A DNA stretch of 64,000 bases from Colwellia hornerae (GTDB lineage Bacteria; Pseudomonadota; Gammaproteobacteria; Enterobacterales; Alteromonadaceae): the NCBI RefSeq assembly GCF_007954355.1, contig NZ_VOLR01000019.1:1-64000 (forward strand), in the 5' to 3' direction. The position numbers were made by a program, and so were the translations under genes. Below, piece by piece: positions 35,460 to 45,354 of the stretch; the stretch's first letter is position 1, and each line of letters starts with the position of its first letter. The notes under the pieces are model-generated. The model made no database searches and was not told where the DNA came from. It saw only the letters and a list, made by a program, of their open reading frames with translations.

Positions 35460-36730
35460 ATTAATTCCTCGGTTTTATTTTTTGTGTCGAAAGGGACTTT
35501 TTCGCTCCAAGGAGCAACTTTAAATAACATTAGCATTCCTGGGATCGCGAGGAAAGTACAAACAAAGTAGAATGATGTCCAACCTATTTGCTCAACAATA
35601 AGCCCCGTAGTGGCATTGGCAAACGTTCGGGGTAAAGCGGTTAGCGCCGTAAAGAGTGCAAATTGCGTTGCAGCAAAAGCGGGGTTGGTTGTTCTGGCTA
35701 TAAAAGCAGTGAATGCTGCTGTGCCTAAGCCAACGCCCAAGTACTCAAAACCCATTGCAAAGGCTAAAGCATAAGTGTTATGACCTATTTCTGCTAAAGC
35801 GGCAAAACCTAAGATACTAATGATCTGTACAAAGCCAAATAACCATAATGCCTTGTTTATACTTAGCTTTATCATTACGATACCGCCAACAGCAAGCCCA
35901 ATAGTCATGGCAATAAGCGACGCTGTTTTGGCAACAACGCCAATTTCTGTTTTAGTAAAACCTAGGTCTATAAAAAAGGGCGTTTGCAGGGCGGTCGCCA
36001 TACTGTCGCCTAATTTGTATAAAAATAAAAACATTAGGATTTGTAAGGCACTGCGTAAACCTTTTCGAGAAATAAAATCTCTAAAGGGCAACACAACCGC
36101 ATCATGTAATGTTTTAGGAGCAAGATGTTCGCTTTTGCTCTCTTTAATGCATAAAGTCAGTAAAATACCTATTAGCATAAACGCTGCAACAATGAGGAAA
36201 ACTGATTGCCAGCTGATATGATCAGCCAAAATAAAAGCTAATGAGCCTGGCACTAAGCCAGATAAACGATAAGCCTGTACATGGATAGAATTGCCTAAAC
36301 CCAGTTCGTGTTCGCGCAATAGCTCTCTGCGATAGGCATCGAGCACAATATCTTGACTGGCACTGAAAAAAGCAACAGCAGCGGCGAGGTAAGCGACAGA
36401 CCAAATATTAATATTAGGGTCTATAAAACCAAAACCAGCAATAGAAAACAGTAATAGAACTTGCGTAGCTAGCATCCAGCTTCGTCGCCGACCTAACATT
36501 GGAAATGAATATCTGTCCATTAGTGGCGACCAAATAAACTTCCAAACATAAGGGATGCCAATTAATGAGAATAAACCTATTTCAACTAGACTTACTCCCT
36601 CAGATCTTAACCAACCAGGTACTAGTTGGTATAAAATAAATAACGGCAAGCCCGAAGTGAATCCGGTAAAGATACAAATCAACATTCTTTTATTGAGAAT
36701 AGCTTCTTTGAATGTTTGTCGAGTGGTCAT
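35456..36730 (-). CDS. ampG: Muropeptide permease AmpG
   Basis: AmpG imports GlcNAc-anhydroMurNAc muropeptides for cell-wall recycling and for ampC-type beta-lactamase signalling. The 424-residue protein has 12 or so membrane segments and typical AmpG stretches: TGFTSGLPLFILYQLVPGWL, WKFIWSPLMDRY, GRRRSWM and FSASQDIVLDAYRRE. ATG 36730 (MTTRQTFKEAIL) has GTAGG upstream; an earlier ATG at 36760 lacks a ribosome site. In E. coli, ampG neighbours yajG; here yajG lies 1.3 kb upstream on the same strand. Confidence 0.92.
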   Translation of the reverse strand: MTTRQTFKEAILNKRMLICIFTGFTSGLPLFILYQLVPGWLRSEGVSLVEIGLFSLIGIPYVWKFIWSPLMDRYSFPMLGRRRSWMLATQVLLLFSIAGFGFIDPNINIWSVAYLAAAVAFFSASQDIVLDAYRRELLREHELGLGNSIHVQAYRLSGLVPGSLAFILADHISWQSVFLIVAAFMLIGILLTLCIKESKSEHLAPKTLHDAVVLPFRDFISRKGLRSALQILMFLFLYKLGDSMATALQTPFFIDLGFTKTEIGVVAKTASLIAMTIGLAVGGIVMIKLSINKALWLFGFVQIISILGFAALAEIGHNTYALAFAMGFEYLGVGLGTAAFTAFIARTTNPAFAATQFALFTALTALPRTFANATTGLIVEQIGWTSFYFVCTFLAIPGMLMLFKVAPWSEKVPFDTKNKTEELI

Positions 36731-36840
36731 GCATATGCCTACAAAAATCTTAGTAGGCATAGGCTATCAAAATGTCATTGAAAACAGAAGTTTATTCTTG
36801 AGTTCTGTGAGTAAGTGTCGGGAATTTTACTAAAGTTTAT

Positions 36841-37170
36841 CTAAGGCAGCGGGCGCCAGCCAATACAGTCAATTGGATAGCTGCCAATACCCGTGAAAAA
36901 ATCTAAACAAGTCGTTATTTCACTTTTAAAATACAAGTCATGACTCAGTGATTGAGCACCGTGTAAACTCATCTCATGAACTAAGTGCCAGAAAACGCGC
37001 TCTTTTGCACTACTGGGGGTCTCATCATTTACCCTAAGTAGTGTCCATTCTTCCATGGTATCCAGGATGAATGTGTCGAGTTCGGTATAATGTAATGACT
37101 GGTTAATAACAGCCTTAATATAGTAAGCTATTTGCAGTGTTTTTTCGTTGATAAACGGCTCAATTATCAT
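36841..37170 (-). CDS. Hypothetical protein, 109 residues
   Basis: A small soluble protein I do not recognise. It opens MIIEPFINEKTLQIAYYIKA, is acidic and helical with several aromatic residues (EEWTLLR, RVFWHLVHEM) and has no signal peptide or membrane segment. ATG 37170 follows a good GAGGA site seven bases upstream, which supports a real gene. It lies alone between ampG and the cyclophilin gene on the same strand, with gaps of over 100 bases on both sides. Confidence 0.65.
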   Translation of the reverse strand: MIIEPFINEKTLQIAYYIKAVINQSLHYTELDTFILDTMEEWTLLRVNDETPSSAKERVFWHLVHEMSLHGAQSLSHDLYFKSEITTCLDFFTGIGSYPIDCIGWRPLP

Positions 37171-37431
37171 AGCATCCTCAGTTCACTTTCGTATTTAAAT
37201 AATGGGAAGTAGGAAAGTAGCTACCGCTTTATTGAAATTGTATGAACAGTTGTTATTGTTTATTTACTACCTTATATATCGTAGATTAAAAACGGTTTGT
37301 CAAAGGTGTAGGCAATTTAATTTTGATTTAATTGTAAGAACGTACAAAAAAGTGTGTTTATTATGACATCATTATGGTCAGAGATTTTACCTGCTGACCA
37401 TAATTTATAGCTAAAATTTTATCGGGAAAAT

Positions 37432-38019
37432 TTATTCTTCTGGCAGTAAGGTCGCTTTAATTAAGGTGATAGGTTCTACGGGCACATCATCCCAGCCCAT
37501 TGCATCGCTGTACTGTGTTTTCGCTAAATTCATTTCATCAACAACTGCTTGGCCTTCAACAATTGCGCCAAAGACGGTATATCCCCAACGGCGACCAGGA
37601 TCTAAACTTTTATTGTCTACCGTATTAAAGAAGAATTGACGATTGGCAGTGTGCGGGCGATTTTCTTTTGCCATAGCAATCGTACCACGTTCATTTTTTA
37701 AACCATTACCAGATTCATTAACAATATTTCCACTGACTTTTTTAAAATTGAAGTTTTCATCATAGCCGCCGCCTTGTACGATAAAATCTGAAACGATGCG
37801 ATGAAAAATCGTATTGTTATATTCACCTTTCACCACATACATTAAAAAATTATCAACAGTTAACGGGGCGCGAATACGATCTAATTCAACAATAATCACT
37901 CCTTTTGACGTTTCTAATTTCACTTTTGGAAATAAGTTATTCGGATCAATGGCAATATTATTTGCTGATAGAGTGCCAGATAAAAATATAAGTAAAAAAA
38001 ATAAACCTTTCATTATCAT
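37432..38019 (-). CDS. Cyclophilin-type peptidyl-prolyl isomerase, periplasmic
   Basis: A 195-residue cyclophilin with an N-terminal signal peptide (about MKGLFFLLIFLSGTLSA), so it acts in the periplasm like PpiA. Core motifs include NTIFHRIVSDFIVQGGGY, the active-site stretch NRQFFFNT and GYTVFGAIVEGQAVVD. Two ATG codons (38019 and 38013) are possible; the second is better spaced from AGAAG. yajG ends 27 bases upstream on the same strand. Confidence 0.9.
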   Translation of the reverse strand: MIMKGLFFLLIFLSGTLSANNIAIDPNNLFPKVKLETSKGVIIVELDRIRAPLTVDNFLMYVVKGEYNNTIFHRIVSDFIVQGGGYDENFNFKKVSGNIVNESGNGLKNERGTIAMAKENRPHTANRQFFFNTVDNKSLDPGRRWGYTVFGAIVEGQAVVDEMNLAKTQYSDAMGWDDVPVEPITLIKATLLPEE

Positions 38020-38046
38020 TTCTTCTTTTAAACAGATTGTTAAAAA

Positions 38047-38643
38047 TTACTTTATAAAGCGCTGAATTTCACTGTTAGTAATAACTTGTGATAACAACTG
38101 AGTCAGTTGTTGACTAAAATCACGCTCTAATACCGCAATATCTGCACTCAATGGACCTTCACTGGTACCGCGAACTTTAAAGGTGTTGCTCAACGTTTGT
38201 GAACCATTATTCACGGTTACACGGATCACGAGTTCATTGTTAACTTGATATTTTATCATTTCTTGTTGCACGCTGCTCAAGCCATTATCAATAATTATTT
38301 CAATTACATTTCCTGCTTGAGCGGTAATTTCTAAGCCCTGTTTTTTAAATTCAGCAGTTAACGCCTCCTCAATAATACGGTTTAAAGGTTGCTGGCTTGA
38401 ATAGACCTCTGCCGCTTCATCTTTTCTTAAAACTTGCACAACATGCTGAGCACTTCGCAAATCAGTGACCGTTAAACTCGCTTGTTTATTTTGATAGGCA
38501 CCTTGGCTCGATGCACTATTATTTATGCTTAAATCAGGAGCAATAACCACGTAAGTTGGCTTGTTGGCACAAGCTGTCAATACAAGCAGTAAAGTTGTTG
38601 CGGCTAATGTTTTAATTTTATTGTTAATGAGTATATTTTTCAT
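38047..38643 (-). CDS. yajG: YajG family lipoprotein
   Basis: A 198-residue lipoprotein: the signal peptide ends at lipobox LTAC (Cys at about residue 25), followed by the YajG domain (ASLTVTDLRSAQHVV, then a helix LNRIIEEALTAEFKKQGLEI). Its function is unknown; in E. coli it neighbours ampG and bolA, and both are nearby here. rlmG ends 16 bases upstream on the same strand. Confidence 0.85.
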   Translation of the reverse strand: MKNILINNKIKTLAATTLLLVLTACANKPTYVVIAPDLSINNSASSQGAYQNKQASLTVTDLRSAQHVVQVLRKDEAAEVYSSQQPLNRIIEEALTAEFKKQGLEITAQAGNVIEIIIDNGLSSVQQEMIKYQVNNELVIRVTVNNGSQTLSNTFKVRGTSEGPLSADIAVLERDFSQQLTQLLSQVITNSEIQRFIK

Positions 38644-38659
38644 GATCTGATTAACTCCA

Positions 38660-39811
38660 TTATTTTATTGATGAAAGCGTGACAAATTTATCATTACTGG
38701 CAATCAGTTTTTCATTACCAAAAAGTCTTTTAAGTTTAATATGGTAACCGAGTTGTCGATTACCAATAATGCGTAACTCACCGCCATTCTTTAATGCTCG
38801 ATGGCTATCACGAAACATCTGCCAAGCGATATGGTCAGTGGTTGCGTTTTGCTGGTGGAAAGGAGGGTTACACAAAATCAAATCAACACTATTGGGCTCC
38901 ACGTCGGCTAAGCAGTCATTTATCATGAACTGACATTGCTCGAGTTGCTCAGGTAAATTTTTACCGATATTAGTCTTGGCAGAGTCAACAGCCATATAAG
39001 ATTCATCAACAAAAGTAACTAATGCCTCAGGTTGCTCAGCTAACACTGCTAAGCCAATCACACCATTACCGCAGCCTAAGTCAATAACACGACTGCCTGC
39101 TTTGACTTCAGGAAGATGCTTAATAAAGTGGCGGGCACCAATATCAAGTTTTTCACGCGCATAAACCCCTGAATGATTACTGATAATAAAAGGGCTATCT
39201 TCTAACGGCCAAATTATCGGAAAAGGCGAAGAGAATACTTGCTTGTTATCAAGTTGAGAGAATACTAAGCGTGCTTTCTTTACCGCTAAAGACGTTTTTG
39301 TTGTCCCTAAATATTTTTCAAATAATTTTAATGTTGAACTATGAATATCTTTCGCTTTATCGCTAGCAATAAAAATAAGTTTTTGATCATATTTAGCTTT
39401 AATAGATAAAAGTTGATCAATCATTAATGATTTACTTTTAGGTATCTTATACAGCACCACGGTAATATTATCGGGTAGTTCATCCAAACTCGTTATTTGG
39501 CTAATATTGTCAAGCGACAAACCGTTTTGCTCAATATTATATTGTAACCCCTGATGGCTTATCCAAGAGTCGGAAACCGAAGTCACATGTGACTGGGTAA
39601 AGTTAGCCGTAATAGCGCCAAAACTATCATTGAAAATTAATAAGTTGTGCTGGCTATCCGCTAAATTTTGCTCATTAACATAATTAATTAAATATTCGTC
39701 GGCTGAATCCCAAGCAACCAGTGCTCGGTTAACTTGACCTACGGGGTAGCGATCTAAAAAAAGGTTCTTGTCGTAAACGCCATCTGCGTTAACAATAAAA
39801 GGGCTGATCAT
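38660..39811 (-). CDS. rlmG: 23S rRNA (guanine-1835-N2) methyltransferase RlmG
   Basis: RlmG makes m2G1835 in 23S rRNA. The 383-residue protein has the degenerate N-terminal methyltransferase-like half (WDSADEYLINYV, IHSSTLKLFEKYLG) and a C-terminal catalytic half with the SAM motif VIDLGCGNGVIGL and the base-targeting motif CNPPFHQQ. It aligns with E. coli RlmG end to end. It is divergent from bolA. Confidence 0.92.
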   Translation of the reverse strand: MISPFIVNADGVYDKNLFLDRYPVGQVNRALVAWDSADEYLINYVNEQNLADSQHNLLIFNDSFGAITANFTQSHVTSVSDSWISHQGLQYNIEQNGLSLDNISQITSLDELPDNITVVLYKIPKSKSLMIDQLLSIKAKYDQKLIFIASDKAKDIHSSTLKLFEKYLGTTKTSLAVKKARLVFSQLDNKQVFSSPFPIIWPLEDSPFIISNHSGVYAREKLDIGARHFIKHLPEVKAGSRVIDLGCGNGVIGLAVLAEQPEALVTFVDESYMAVDSAKTNIGKNLPEQLEQCQFMINDCLADVEPNSVDLILCNPPFHQQNATTDHIAWQMFRDSHRALKNGGELRIIGNRQLGYHIKLKRLFGNEKLIASNDKFVTLSSIK

Positions 39812-40065
39812 AATGAAGAGGTTCGATTTTCACCTAGAAGAATATCAGCTATTGTGACAAAATATAGGGAATTGAGCCAGTGATAGTTGCTTTAAGCGCT
39901 TAAAAACTATTTTAGAAATAAATGAAAGTTTTTTTGTCAATAAAGCCAACTGTTTACTCGCCATTAATACCAGTAAAACTAAAATAGCCATCCAGACTGA
40001 TGGCATATTGTGTGTAACAAACTAAAATTATTCTACTATAGAAGAAACACATCAGGGATATAATA

Positions 40066-40389
40066 ATGACCATTGAAGCCGTAATAGAACAAAAACTTCT
40101 TTCTGCATTTTCTCCAATACATCTCGATGTAATTAATGAAAGCCATCAACATAATGTTGCGCCGGGCAGTGAGTCTCATTTTAAAGTGATTATTGTTACG
40201 GACGACTTTATCGGAGAGCGTTTGATCAAACGCCACCGTGCCATTAATTCATTGCTTTCAACAGAGCTTGCTGAAAAAATACATGCGTTAGCGCTTCATA
40301 CTTACACTAAAGACGAGTGGGATAAGTATTATGCTGATAATACCCCTCTGTCGCCCAAATGCTTAGGTGGCGGAAAAAAATCGTCATAA
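40066..40389 (+). CDS. bolA: BolA family transcriptional/iron-sulfur regulator
   Basis: A 107-residue BolA-fold protein with VINESHQHNVAPGSESHFKV and FIGERLIKRHRAINSLL. The conserved His residues (SHQHN, RHR) are those used with monothiol glutaredoxins for cluster binding. BolA affects cell shape, stress response and biofilm formation. ATG 40066 follows CAGGGATA. A terminator follows. Confidence 0.9.
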   Translation: MTIEAVIEQKLLSAFSPIHLDVINESHQHNVAPGSESHFKVIIVTDDFIGERLIKRHRAINSLLSTELAEKIHALALHTYTKDEWDKYYADNTPLSPKCLGGGKKSS

Positions 40390-40410
40390 TATTATTCAAT
40401 GGACGATCTA

Positions 40411-40441
40411 AAAACGCTAATTAACAATTATTAGCGTTTTT
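40411..40441 (+). terminator. Terminator after bolA
   Basis: An 11-bp stem, AAAACGCTAAT (40411-40421) with ATTAGCGTTTT (40430-40440), and an 8-base loop, ending in T residues. Confidence 0.88.
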
Positions 40442-40546
40442 CCCCTTTATCTAATCCCATCTTCATTATTATATTCACTTCTCGTTAAATACCTGTTATT
40501 TATTCTAACTGATAAAATAAATAAACGAATAATATTGGAAACAGGT

Positions 40547-41095
40547 ATGTTACTCAATTGGTTAGCTCATCTAACGGACTTTATCGACAGAGTCACTGAT
40601 AACACCGGAAAAATAATTTCATGGCTAACATTACTGATGGTTTTGCTCACTTTTTTTATTGTTGTGTTGCGGTATGGCTTTAATATTGGTTGGATTGCGA
40701 TGCAAGAATCTGTTTTGTACTTTCATGGTACAGTATTTATGCTGGGTGCCGCTTACACGCTAAAAGCTGATGGTCACGTTCGGGTCGATATTTTCTATCA
40801 AAATTTTTCAATAAAAGTAAAGGCGTTAGTTAATCTTTTTGGTGCTTTATTGCTGTTACTTCCTGTTTGTATTTTTATTTTTTATATTAGTTTTGATTAT
40901 GTTGCCAGCGCATGGCGAATTATGGAGAGATCTCCTGAAGCTGGCGGTTTACCATTTGTTTATCTGAGTAAAAGTTTGTTGCTGATTATGGCTATAACAA
41001 TGTCACTGCAAGGAATCGCTGAAATCTGCCGGAATTTACAAATACTTTTATCAAAAAGTAAGCCTTTGCAATTAGAAAAAGAAGTCACTAAATAA
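40547..41095 (+). CDS. TRAP transporter small permease (DctQ)
   Basis: A 182-residue protein with four membrane segments and the DctQ-type features (VLRYGFNIGWIAMQESVLYF, LKADGHVRVDIFY). It is the small integral subunit of a sodium-driven tripartite (TRAP) importer. ATG 40547 is preferred, with GGAAACAGGT upstream; a TTG lies 12 bases earlier. Its stop codon overlaps the start of the large permease (TAATG). Confidence 0.9.
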   Translation: MLLNWLAHLTDFIDRVTDNTGKIISWLTLLMVLLTFFIVVLRYGFNIGWIAMQESVLYFHGTVFMLGAAYTLKADGHVRVDIFYQNFSIKVKALVNLFGALLLLLPVCIFIFYISFDYVASAWRIMERSPEAGGLPFVYLSKSLLLIMAITMSLQGIAEICRNLQILLSKSKPLQLEKEVTK

Positions 41096-42480
41096 TGGAA
41101 TATTTAGCATTAGTAATGTTTGCTGTGGTTTGTATGGTTTTATTACTGGGCTACCCGGTGGCGTTATCGTTAGCTGGAACAGCGTTATTGTTTGCTGGGC
41201 TCGGCACTAGTCTTGAGGTATTTGACCCCGCTTTTTTAGGCGCATTACCCAGCCGTTTATATGGTGTCATTAATAATCAAACATTACTGGCGGTACCGTT
41301 ATTTGTCTTTATGGGCTCAATGTTAGAACGCTCAAAAATCGCTGAAAATCTCCTAGATGCTATGACAATGCTATTTGGCAAGTATCGGGGCGGCTTAGGT
41401 ATCTCTGTTATTTTAGTGGGCATGTTACTGGCGGCGAGTACAGGTATTGTCGGTGCTACAGTAGTAACTATGGGGTTATTATCACTACCGACCATGTTAA
41501 AGCGTGGTTATGACGTGAAATTTTCTACTGGAATTATTTGCGCTACCGGAACACTTGGGCAAATTATTCCTCCATCGATTGCTTTAGTTTTATTGGGCGA
41601 TGTCTTATCGAGTGCCTACCAAAAAGCACAACTCGACATGGGGATTTTTAGCCCTGAAACAGTCTCTGTTGGCGACTTGTTTGCCGGTGCAGTTATTCCC
41701 GGGTTTATCTTAGTTTTGCTCTATATGGCTTATTGTATCGGTCTTGCTGTTTTTAAACCGCAGTTGGTGCCCAGTATAAAAGTGGCTGACGTAATAAGTC
41801 TTGCTCAAGGGAAAACAAGGCTTCAGGTGGTTTTTAGTGCGTTAATTCCTCCTTTATTACTGATGTTTGCTGTTTTAGGTTCTATTCTTTTTGGTTTTGC
41901 AACACCGACAGAAGCTGCGGGCGTTGGGGCTATGGGAGCTACAATGTTGGCACTATGGCAAAAACAGCTGACCTTAACTAATTTAACCGCAGTGATGCAA
42001 AATACCTTGAAAATCACTTCAATGGTCTTTTTAATTCTCATTGGTGCGTCATTGTTCTCTTTAGTCTTTAGAGGATTTGGCGGTGAAGAGTTGATTCAGG
42101 GGTTCTTTGTACAAATGCCGGGTGGGCTTGTTGGGGCAACACTGATTGTCATGCTGGTTATCTTTTTACTGGGCTTTATTTTAGATTTTATTGAAATTAC
42201 CTTTGTTGTGGTTCCTATCGTGGCGCCTATATTACTAGCCATGGGGCTTGATCCAATTTGGTTAGGCATCATGATCGCGATTAATTTACAAACGTCGTTC
42301 TTAACGCCACCTTTCGGTTTTGCCCTGTTTTATTTACGTGGTGTCGCCGATAAAGCCATCCGAACGGCTGACATTTATCGCGGTGTTATTCCGTTTATCG
42401 TGATACAACTATTTTTGTTATTAATCTTGGCGTTATGGCCTGAATTAATAACATGGTTACCTGATGTTATTTATGGATAG
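41095..42480 (+). CDS. TRAP transporter large permease (DctM)
   Basis: A 461-residue protein with about 12 membrane segments and DctM motifs: VPLFVFMGSMLERSKIAE, AASTGIVGATVVTMGLLSLP, GTLGQIIPPSIALVLLGD and TPTEAAGVGAMGA. It carries the transport pathway and Na+ coupling. It overlaps the small permease gene by one base and is followed within 20 bases by the binding protein gene. Confidence 0.92.
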   Translation: MEYLALVMFAVVCMVLLLGYPVALSLAGTALLFAGLGTSLEVFDPAFLGALPSRLYGVINNQTLLAVPLFVFMGSMLERSKIAENLLDAMTMLFGKYRGGLGISVILVGMLLAASTGIVGATVVTMGLLSLPTMLKRGYDVKFSTGIICATGTLGQIIPPSIALVLLGDVLSSAYQKAQLDMGIFSPETVSVGDLFAGAVIPGFILVLLYMAYCIGLAVFKPQLVPSIKVADVISLAQGKTRLQVVFSALIPPLLLMFAVLGSILFGFATPTEAAGVGAMGATMLALWQKQLTLTNLTAVMQNTLKITSMVFLILIGASLFSLVFRGFGGEELIQGFFVQMPGGLVGATLIVMLVIFLLGFILDFIEITFVVVPIVAPILLAMGLDPIWLGIMIAINLQTSFLTPPFGFALFYLRGVADKAIRTADIYRGVIPFIVIQLFLLLILALWPELITWLPDVIYG

Positions 42481-42497
42481 AAAAGGAAGTAGTGAAA

Positions 42498-43604
42498 ATG
42501 AATATAAAAAATAGCTTTAAAAAGCTGACCTTAATAATTGTATCGAGCATATTTTTATTGAATGCCTGTGGTGAAGAAAAAAATTCATCATCAGTTAACG
42601 TGGCCGAGGTCGCTGCAAAAAACTATCAGTGGAAAATGGTTACCTCATGGCCTAAAAACTTTCCGGGTTTAGGCATGGGGCCTGAGCGATTCTCACAATA
42701 CGTTGATGAAATGAGTAATGGTCGATTAACCATCAAGGTTTATGGTGCGGGCGAATTAGTACCAGGATTTGAAGTCTTTGATGCCGTATCACAAGGTACC
42801 GTACAGATGGGGCATAGTGGTGCATATTACTGGAAAGGGAAAATACCTGCATCACCTATTTTTGGTGCTATTCCATTTGGTATGACAGCAACTGAGTTCA
42901 ATGCTTGGTTACATTACGGTGGTGGTTTAGCTTTGTGGCAAGAGCTTTATCAACCTTTTGGTATTGTTCCTATGGCTGGCGGTAATTCAGGTGCTCAGTT
43001 TGCAGGTTGGTTTAAAAAAGAAATCAACTCAATGGAAGACTTAAAAGGTTTGAAAATGCGTATTCCAGGACTTGGTGGTGAAGTACTTAAGCGCGCTGGC
43101 GGGGTACCTGTTACCCTTACCGGAGGCGAAATATTTTCATCATTACAAAGCGGTGCTATTGATGCGTCTGAGTGGGTAGGGCCTTATAATGATTTAGCGT
43201 TTGGTTTTCATCAGGCTGCTGAATACTATTACAGTTCAGTTTGGCATGAAACCGGTACGAATTTAGAATTTTTAGTTAATGCTAAAGCGCTCGCTGAATT
43301 ACCTAGCGATCTACAGAAGATTGTTGAAGTAGCGGCTCGTGCCGTTAATCAAGATATGCTTGATGAATACAATGCGCGTAATAATATTGCGTTAAAAACG
43401 TTAGTCGAAGAGCATCAGGTTAAATTACGTGAATTTCCACCTGAGATTATGAAAGCGCTAAAAGGTTTCACCGAAGAAGTTTTGGCCGAGCAAGTGGCTA
43501 ATGATGCTGGTTTTGCAAAAGTATGGCAGTCGTATAGTGCGTTTTTAGCCTCGATGCGAGAGTATAATGATTTAACCTTAAAAGCTTATTATCAAAATAG
43601 ATAA
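42498..43604 (+). CDS. TRAP transporter substrate-binding protein (DctP, TakP-like)
   Basis: A 368-residue extracytoplasmic binding protein with a lipobox-like signal end (LLNACGE). Features include WKMVTSWPKNFPGLG, FDAVSQGTVQMGHS, the ligand-binding Arg of DLKGLKMRIPGLGGEVLKRA and GAIDASEWVGPYNDLAFG. The last two resemble 2-oxoacid/lactate-type binding proteins such as TakP, so a monocarboxylate or 2-oxoacid substrate is likely but not proven. ATG 42498 after AAGGAAG is preferred to GTG 42492. The order here is small permease, large permease, binding protein. Confidence 0.9.
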   Translation: MNIKNSFKKLTLIIVSSIFLLNACGEEKNSSSVNVAEVAAKNYQWKMVTSWPKNFPGLGMGPERFSQYVDEMSNGRLTIKVYGAGELVPGFEVFDAVSQGTVQMGHSGAYYWKGKIPASPIFGAIPFGMTATEFNAWLHYGGGLALWQELYQPFGIVPMAGGNSGAQFAGWFKKEINSMEDLKGLKMRIPGLGGEVLKRAGGVPVTLTGGEIFSSLQSGAIDASEWVGPYNDLAFGFHQAAEYYYSSVWHETGTNLEFLVNAKALAELPSDLQKIVEVAARAVNQDMLDEYNARNNIALKTLVEEHQVKLREFPPEIMKALKGFTEEVLAEQVANDAGFAKVWQSYSAFLASMREYNDLTLKAYYQNR

Positions 43605-43775
43605 CTGCTTTGGTCATTGATTTAGAGATAAATATACACTGGTCATACCTCGTATTCTTTTTAGTAGCGTAAACTATGCGACAATTTTTAAATTTATGTC
43701 GCAATAAATATTGAATAATGACTAAATTGCCAAGTTGTTTGGCGATAAAAATAGTATTAATTAAAAGGTCTTCTT

Positions 43776-44966
43776 ATGGTTATCAAACCTAAAATTCGTG
43801 GTTTTATTTGTACAAATGCACACCCAACGGGCTGTGAAGCTCATGTCAATGAGCAGATTTCTTATGTTAAATCTCATCAACAGGCTAACGCTAAGCCAAA
43901 AAATGTTTTGGTTATAGGTTCATCTACTGGCTATGGTTTATCTTCACGTATAACAGCTGCATTTGGTAATAATGCTAAAACATTAGGTATTTTCTTTGAA
44001 AAACCACCCACTGAAAAGAAAACAGCCAGTGCGGGTTGGTACAATACTTCAGCGTTTCAAAAAGCAGCTGAGCAAGCCGGCCTTTGGTCTAAAAATATTA
44101 ATGGTGATGCGTTTTCGCACGAAATTAAAGCAAAAGCTATTGAAACGATTAAAGCTGAATTAGGCGAAATTGACTTAATTGTCTACTCACTTGCTTCTCC
44201 TCGTCGCACCGATCCTGATACTGGTGAAGTTTATTCTTCAACGCTTAAACCTATTGGCCAAAGCGTAACCACTAAAAATCTAAATACCTCAAAGCGTGTT
44301 ATCGATGAAATTTCTGTTGAAGCAGCAAATGAAGCCGAAATACAAGGCACCATTGATGTAATGGGCGGCGCTGACTGGGAACTATGGATTAAAGCATTGA
44401 ATGATGCTGGCGTTCTTTCAAAGGGATTTAAATCAGTTGCTTACACTTATATCGGTAAAGAATTAACTTGGCCAATATACGGCAAAGCGACTATTGGTAA
44501 AGCGAAAGAAGACTTAGACCGTGCTGCATCGGCAATTAATCATGCGACCGCTAACCTCAAGGGGGAAGCGCATGTTACTTCATTAAATGCGGTTGTTACT
44601 CAGGCCAGTTCAGCGATACCTATTATGCCACTTTATATTTCAGCAATGTTTAAAGTGATGAAAGCAGATGGTACTTACGAAGGTTGTATTGAACAAATTC
44701 AGAACCTATTTGTCGACAATATCTACAGCGAAACACCGCGTTTAGATGATCAAAATCGTTACCGTCAAAATCATAAAGAGCTTGAAGACAGCGTTCAAAA
44801 ACGCGTGACAGATATTTGGAATACAGTCGATTCTGATAATATTGATGAGTTAACTGATTATGTTGGTTATCATCAAGAATTTTTGAAGTTATTTGGCTTT
44901 AGTGTTGCTGGTGTTGATTACGAAGCTGATGTTAATACAATGACAGAGATTAAACATCTGCTATAG
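43776..44966 (+). CDS. fabV: Enoyl-ACP reductase FabV
   Basis: FabV completes each cycle of fatty-acid elongation by reducing trans-2-enoyl-ACP with NADH; the enzyme class is naturally insensitive to triclosan. The 396-residue protein opens MVIKPKIRGFICTNAHPTGC and has the Rossmann motif VIGSSTGYGLSSRI, YSLASPRRTDP and the active-site Tyr/Lys region (SVAYTYIGKEL; YGKATIGKAKEDLD). ATG 43776 follows AAAAGG. It is monocistronic with its own terminator. Confidence 0.95.
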   Translation: MVIKPKIRGFICTNAHPTGCEAHVNEQISYVKSHQQANAKPKNVLVIGSSTGYGLSSRITAAFGNNAKTLGIFFEKPPTEKKTASAGWYNTSAFQKAAEQAGLWSKNINGDAFSHEIKAKAIETIKAELGEIDLIVYSLASPRRTDPDTGEVYSSTLKPIGQSVTTKNLNTSKRVIDEISVEAANEAEIQGTIDVMGGADWELWIKALNDAGVLSKGFKSVAYTYIGKELTWPIYGKATIGKAKEDLDRAASAINHATANLKGEAHVTSLNAVVTQASSAIPIMPLYISAMFKVMKADGTYEGCIEQIQNLFVDNIYSETPRLDDQNRYRQNHKELEDSVQKRVTDIWNTVDSDNIDELTDYVGYHQEFLKLFGFSVAGVDYEADVNTMTEIKHLL

Positions 44967-45004
44967 CGGTTAACTTTTATTGTTATCTAATGAGCTTCAA
45001 TAAT

Positions 45005-45033
45005 AAAAGCCGACATAACATGTCGGTTTTTTT
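45005..45033 (+). terminator. Terminator after fabV
   Basis: A stem with core CCGACA (45010-45015) and TGTCGG (45021-45026), extended by A-T and G-T pairs, TAACA loop, seven T residues after. Confidence 0.88.
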
Positions 45034-45354
45034 AGGTCTTATAAATTTTTTGGCTGATAAATGAGCGAAATCAATGATATTCAACTAAATTGTAATTTAA
45101 AGTAACTGAGAGCCTAGATAGCCTGAGAGTTTTTGTGTTAAAATCGCGCCAGAAATTTTAACTTAGAGCCAGTGGGTCTTTTTTATTCTTAAGCAACTGC
45201 CCTTGTTGCCAAGAAAGAAGTACTTACTGAAATACACTGAAATCGATAATTTGCTTAACCTAAATAATATTCATTACGAGTTATCGTAAAATAGTTTGCT
45301 TAGGTAAGTAGATAATTGGTTTTGATACTCCCATCAAAAGTAGTGCATGTGTTT
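45034..45354 (+). promoter_or_regulatory. nqr leader region with an extended -10 promoter
   Basis: This gap of 321 bases lies before nqrA. An extended -10 element, TG-T-TAAAAT, sits at 45136-45144; no clear -35 matches it, as is common for extended -10 promoters. That would give a leader of roughly 200 bases. The rest holds no gene or RNA family I can recognise. Confidence 0.45.

Noticed and set aside
40008-40039. TTGTGT...TACTAT as a bolA promoter
   Set aside because: The spacer is 20 bases, too long for a confident sigma-70 call.
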